Below are positions 33,343 to 36,161 of a DNA stretch of 36,161 nucleotides, piece after piece; within the stretch, counting starts at the first letter, position 1, and every line of letters begins with the position of its first letter. This DNA comes from a virus. A model generated the notes under the pieces. The model did no database searches. It was given only the letters and a program-made list of their open reading frames with translations, and was not told the DNA's origin. Location of the stretch: IMG/VR virus record IMGVR_UViG_3300026521_000559, positions 1-36,161 of that record. The stretch is one strand, 5' to 3'. A program made the position numbers and the translations under genes.

Positions 33343-33637
33343 TATAGATAAAAAAATAATTTTAGAAGTCATGGAAGAGGCGACCACAGAACGAAAACTT
33401 ATGAGAATTCCGATTATGGCCGGAGTAGGAGCTGCGCTTCATTCAACCGTTGGTACTGGCGTAGAAGCAGCCCTTGGAAAAGACGATGTGTTAACTTTAG
33501 ATAGTATTGGTGATAAAGCTCTGTTAGGCGCTGGAATTGGGTCTTTATTTGGTGGTATTAATTATTTTAAAAAGGATGGTGGTCTTGGTCCAACGGCTTT
33601 ACTTGGCCAGGTTTTATATCCAATTAAAAAAAGGTAA
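33332..33637 (+). CDS. Glycine-rich small protein, 101 aa
   Basis: 101 aa, with GAGGAAAGAT before the ATG, 11-nt overlap upstream. Residues 25-80 are Gly/Ala/Leu-rich with glycine-zipper spacing (IMAGVGAALHSTVGTGVEAA; then GDKALLGAGIGSLFGG). The layout resembles the N-terminus of the 1102-aa virion protein (SSLGDYATMGGSALGALAAP), so it could be a small membrane-active or virion relative misplaced in a sugar-enzyme operon. A holin-like or packing role is possible. Function unknown. Confidence 0.5.
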   Translation: MLISIDKKIILEVMEEATTERKLMRIPIMAGVGAALHSTVGTGVEAALGKDDVLTLDSIGDKALLGAGIGSLFGGINYFKKDGGLGPTALLGQVLYPIKKR

Positions 33638-33640
33638 ATT

Positions 33641-34099
33641 ATGCGCAAATTAATAGCAAATTATTTAAAAGAGACCGATTATTTATTACATGCCGATATG
33701 TTTAATATTAAAAACTTTCCAACAAAAGCCAATATAATTAATATTGGTCTTGGCGAAAGTAATTTATTAAATATTGCTGGTGGTTTATCTAGTCTTGGTA
33801 ATACCGTATATATTTATGGAGTCGCTGGTTTTATAATACATAGATATGAACAATTAAAATTTAGCTGTAGAGATTTTGGATCTAAGAATGGTAAAATAAT
33901 TATATGTAATGCTGGTAAATTTGGATATGAGAATTTAGGAGATGGACATAAATTAGATGATGATTTAGAAATTATGGAATTATTAAATATTGAATATTTT
34001 CAACCAGAAACTTTAGAACATACGCAAAATATTTTAGAGGATTTAAATAAAAAAGAAAATGGAATATATTATATTCAACTGGGAAAAGATCTTTCGTAG
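33641..34099 (+). CDS. Transketolase C-terminal subunit (pyrimidine-binding domain)
   Basis: 152 aa, 3 nt after the glycine-rich gene. INIGLGESNLLNIAGGL carries the catalytic Glu (GxGESN); AGFIIHRYEQLKFSCRDF is the F...R..EQl strand; GYENLGDGHKLDDDLE is the GdGxTHq..eD region with its His. The terminal transketolase domain (about 120 aa more in the family) is absent, so only the minimal Pyr domain is present. Combined with the 252-aa PP subunit at 31727 it gives a two-part ThDP enzyme. The terminator hairpin follows. Confidence 0.8.
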   Translation: MRKLIANYLKETDYLLHADMFNIKNFPTKANIINIGLGESNLLNIAGGLSSLGNTVYIYGVAGFIIHRYEQLKFSCRDFGSKNGKIIICNAGKFGYENLGDGHKLDDDLEIMELLNIEYFQPETLEHTQNILEDLNKKENGIYYIQLGKDLS

Positions 34100-34100
34100 T

Positions 34101-34152
34101 TTTAACGACAGGAATATTATCATTAAGTATATTTATACTTAATGATAATATT
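34101..34152. terminator. Bidirectional hairpin terminator with trailing CCTGTCGTTAAA element (- strand)
   Basis: 19-bp perfect arms (34113-34131 and 34134-34152) with a 2-nt loop lie between convergent genes. Read on the minus strand the stem is followed by TTCCTGTCGTTAAA (34111-34102 region), the same trailing element as after 3104 and 12038. On the plus strand it is followed by TTTAAAA. It ends the plus-strand transketolase group and the minus-strand operon together. Confidence 0.85.
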
Positions 34153-34153
34153 T

Positions 34154-34432
34154 TTAAAATTCTTTAATATTTAAAATATTTAAATTTGATTTTCGTCTTT
34201 TAAAAGTATCTTGGCCATTAATACGATTATTTATAATATGTTTATCTAAATCTCGATCGGTTACATTTTTTTTATCGGTAATTCTTTTATTCTTAGATAA
34301 CTTTTTAAATAAATACTTAAATAAATACTTAAATAAATAACCAATTAAAATTAAAAAAGTAAATAATAAAAATACTTCATACATATTATCTAATTGAAAT
34401 TCGAAAAGCTTGCTATAATCAAAAGCGATCAT
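34154..34432 (-). CDS. Small membrane protein, 92 aa
   Basis: 92 aa, with a perfect AGGAGG SD (34439-34444) before ATG 34432. Residues 19-37 form one hydrophobic segment (VFLLFTFLILIGYLF), followed by three YLFK-type steps made by a 12-nt tandem repeat and then a Lys/Arg-rich tail of about 50 residues, so the C-terminus is probably cytoplasmic. No family recognised. It is the last gene of the minus-strand operon. Confidence 0.6.
   Translation of the reverse strand: MIAFDYSKLFEFQLDNMYEVFLLFTFLILIGYLFKYLFKYLFKKLSKNKRITDKKNVTDRDLDKHIINNRINGQDTFKRRKSNLNILNIKEF
34305..34340 (-). repeat. 12-nt tandem repeat, 3 units
   Basis: TTAAATAAATAC repeated at 34305, 34317 and 34329 (last unit ends AA). On the minus strand it encodes repeated Tyr-Leu-Phe-Lys steps directly after the membrane segment. 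Confidence 0.75.
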
Positions 34433-34438
34433 AAAATT

Positions 34439-34444
34439 CCTCCT
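34439..34444 (-). promoter_or_regulatory. Strong AGGAGG ribosome binding site
   Basis: CCTCCT on the plus strand, that is AGGAGG on the minus strand, 6 nt before ATG 34432. The plus-strand genes use AAAGGAA-type sites instead. Confidence 0.8.
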
Positions 34445-34471
34445 ATATTAAGAATATTTATTTGTTAATAA

Positions 34472-35494
34472 TTATTTTTTAAATCCATCACATTGGATAT
34501 TCCAAGGACATTTCATACATTTCAATGTTTTATAATATTGAGTTTTTCTTTTATATAATAAATCATTTTTTATTCTTGTTAAATTAAATCCGAAATAATT
34601 CTCTTTTAAAATATCCTCTTTATAAATATAAAAAGGATTCCAATCGTTGGTAAAATAATGATCTAAATAATTATAAATATATTTATGATATTTTTCTGGA
34701 AGATAACAATATTCCAAATACCGAATATTTAATTTTATATTTTTAAGAATTATTTTATCTAATACTTCTTCTAAAAGATTAATATTATCGTGTATAATAG
34801 CTTGAGATTTTTTACCAATTGTTTCGGCATCCACCCATTCATTAATCGGTAAAAAATTAATTTCCTCTATATTAATTACATGGATTGATTTTTGATCCAA
34901 AAGATTTGTTATTATTTTATCTAATTCGAAAATACTTTTATGATTTATTATAATGTTTAGTCTTGATTTTATTTTCCGTTTATAATTTTTAATAATTCTT
35001 AAATTATTAAAAATTGTTTCATAAGCATTTTCTAATTTAACTATATTGTCATGCGTTTCTTTAAAACCATGTATACTAAATAATATTTCGTCTATTCCAT
35101 GATCCAATAATCGTTTGAATTGTTTTGGATTTAAATACCCATTTGTAACTACAGATGTAATTAAACCCAACGATTTGGCGTAACCAACACAATCCAAAAA
35201 ATTTGGATGGATTGTACTTTCCCCTCCACTAAATTCAATACTTTTAAAACCAAATTCATAGGCTTTATCAATTTGATTAATTATAACTTCTTTTGGTAAA
35301 AAATCTTCATTCACTTTAGAAATATAATAACAATATCTGCATTTAGCGTTACATCTAAAACCAGTATCTATTTTTAAACGGGAACTATATTTAGTTTCGT
35401 AATCCCCATATAATTCCGTTAATTTTTCAGAATTTATTTTTAAAATATTTCCTTCTTCTATTTTATTTATAATATTTTTTTCAGAATTTTTCAT
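34472..35494 (-). CDS. Radical SAM/SPASM-like protein, 340 aa (minus strand)
   Basis: 340 aa. C48-x3-C52-x2-C55 (RCNAKCRYCYY), EFSGGESTIHP for the GGE motif, LITSVVTNGY and EILFSIHGFKETHD for later strands of the barrel. The C-terminal CMKCPWNIQCDGF is a SPASM-type ending (one auxiliary cluster, C-x2-C-x5-C). It is the eighth radical SAM gene of the window and the only one on this strand. It sits between dUTPase and a small membrane gene, away from the glycosyltransferases, so it may have an independent role. Confidence 0.85.
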   Translation of the reverse strand: MKNSEKNIINKIEEGNILKINSEKLTELYGDYETKYSSRLKIDTGFRCNAKCRYCYYISKVNEDFLPKEVIINQIDKAYEFGFKSIEFSGGESTIHPNFLDCVGYAKSLGLITSVVTNGYLNPKQFKRLLDHGIDEILFSIHGFKETHDNIVKLENAYETIFNNLRIIKNYKRKIKSRLNIIINHKSIFELDKIITNLLDQKSIHVINIEEINFLPINEWVDAETIGKKSQAIIHDNINLLEEVLDKIILKNIKLNIRYLEYCYLPEKYHKYIYNYLDHYFTNDWNPFYIYKEDILKENYFGFNLTRIKNDLLYKRKTQYYKTLKCMKCPWNIQCDGFKK

Positions 35495-35503
35495 ATTTTA
35501 TAT

Positions 35504-35974
35504 TTATACTCCAGTACTCCCAAAACCACCTTCCCCACGTTCCGTATTTTTTTCATTTTCGAATTCCTCTTTCGTTAATTTTTTAAAATAAACTTTTGGT
35601 ATCTCTTCTAAAATAGCTTGAGCAATTCTGGAACCGGATTCTCTTGGTAATAAGTCTAGTGGTACGTTGCGAGGTACGACCAATTTTATAATTATCTCCC
35701 CTCTATAATCACTATCTATAATTCCAACTGTATTTGCTAAACCCATTTGAAATTTAAAACCTAATCCAGAACGAGGGTAAATTTTTAAAACATAGTTATC
35801 ACTAAACGATGTATATAGTCCGGTATTAACCACGGCAATATGATACTCATGCTGTGTTTTCCAAACAATTTCATTCTTCGACGATATATCAAAAGCCGCG
35901 CTACCACTAGTACCGTATACCGGATATTCCCCAGTTTCGGAATATATTTTAATTACTGTATTTTTTCTTTCCAT
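35504..35974 (-). CDS. dut: dUTP diphosphatase (trimeric dUTPase)
   Basis: 156 aa, with AAGGAG seven nt before the ATG. All five family motifs are present in order: AAFDISS (I), PRSGLGFK (II), GLANTVGIIDSDYRGEI (III, with the catalytic Asp and Tyr), RIAQAILE (IV) and RGEGGFGSTGV (V, the P-loop-like arm). It hydrolyses dUTP to dUMP and pyrophosphate, keeps uracil out of phage DNA and supplies dUMP for dTMP synthesis. It is the first gene of the minus-strand operon behind the inverted 128-bp leader repeat. Confidence 0.95.
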   Translation of the reverse strand: MERKNTVIKIYSETGEYPVYGTSGSAAFDISSKNEIVWKTQHEYHIAVVNTGLYTSFSDNYVLKIYPRSGLGFKFQMGLANTVGIIDSDYRGEIIIKLVVPRNVPLDLLPRESGSRIAQAILEEIPKVYFKKLTKEEFENEKNTERGEGGFGSTGV

Positions 35975-36033
35975 ATTCTTCTCCTTTTAGTTTATATTAT
36001 TATATCTATCGTAAAATACTCAGATAACTATTG

Positions 36034-36161
36034 ATAGTTAACTATTCATACACACACTATGAATAGTTAACTAAGTGTCGTATGTTAGTTATTTAGTTTT
36101 TTAAAAATTTTTAAAAACCAAAATTTAAGAAATAGTTAATTTTTCAAACACTGATAGCACC
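36034..36161 (-). repeat. 128-bp leader repeat, inverted copy (reaches window edge)
   Basis: Reverse complement of 32605-32732. Because it reaches the last base, the repeat may be longer. It points toward the dUTPase gene, 60 nt from its start codon, just as the plus copy points toward the SDR gene. Its hairpin loop is flipped compared with the plus copy. Confidence 0.85.
36035..36073. repeat. Perfect hairpin with 16-bp arms in the leader repeat
   Basis: TAGTTAACTATTCATA (36035-36050), 7-nt loop CACACAC, then TATGAATAGTTAACTA (36058-36073). In the two plus-strand copies the corresponding left arm is changed to TTAACTATCAGTA and pairs only in part. Confidence 0.88.

Noticed and set aside
35840-36034. 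Plus-strand frame of 64 codons over the dUTPase start
   Set aside because: Antisense to the 5' end of a gene with all five dUTPase motifs.

Overview
The window is a segment of a large, very AT-rich tailed-phage genome. It carries a portal protein, several big virion proteins, a tail-fibre-like protein, a free-standing homing endonuclease, a dUTPase and a ParM-like actin, packed tightly with almost no intergenic DNA. Most genes start with ATG behind an AAAGGAA-type Shine-Dalgarno, so the host is a bacterium with SD-led translation. Protein length, the portal-centred layout and the actin suggest a large myovirus-like phage, but the sequence does not name the host. There are no rRNA, tRNA or CRISPR features and no integrase.

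Layout. (1) 3-3062 (+): the 3' part of an actin-like ATPase and four small or medium unknown proteins, ending at a hairpin terminator. (2) 3133-4446 (+): a homing endonuclease made of zinc-binding repeats and a Vsr-like nuclease domain. (3) 4506-17871 (+): the virion module: a 1102-aa glycine-rich protein with an EF-hand, a 462-aa structural protein, a membrane-anchored small protein, the portal, a terminator, an acidic protein, a 947-aa structural protein, an 89-aa protein and a 670-aa fibre with a cadherin-like start and a fibre-type C-terminal domain. (4) 17919-32485 (+): a 14.5-kb run of genes that all overlap their neighbours, so almost certainly one transcript. It encodes seven radical SAM proteins, two of them fused to glycosyltransferase domains, a cysteine-rich protein with a CxCN repeat tail that looks like a radical-SAM-modified peptide precursor, a GT2 glycosyltransferase, a shortened DegT-type aminotransferase, several unknown proteins and the ThDP half of a split transketolase. 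(5) 32475-34152: a repeat-bearing leader, an SDR/epimerase, a glycine-rich small protein and the pyrimidine-domain half of the transketolase, ending at a bidirectional hairpin. (6) 35974-34154 (-): dUTPase, an eighth radical SAM protein and a small membrane protein, preceded by an inverted copy of the same 128-bp leader repeat.

The most unusual content is region 4. Eight radical SAM enzymes within 18 kb of a phage genome, directly after the tail-fibre gene and mixed with glycosyltransferases and sugar-type enzymes, suggest a phage-encoded pathway for an unusual modified peptide and/or glycan. It might decorate the virion fibres or remodel the host surface. Four of the rSAM proteins form two paralogous pairs, and in each pair one member is fused to a glycosyltransferase of a different type while the other is free. 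The assignment to a product is inference; the domains and gene order are read directly from the sequence.
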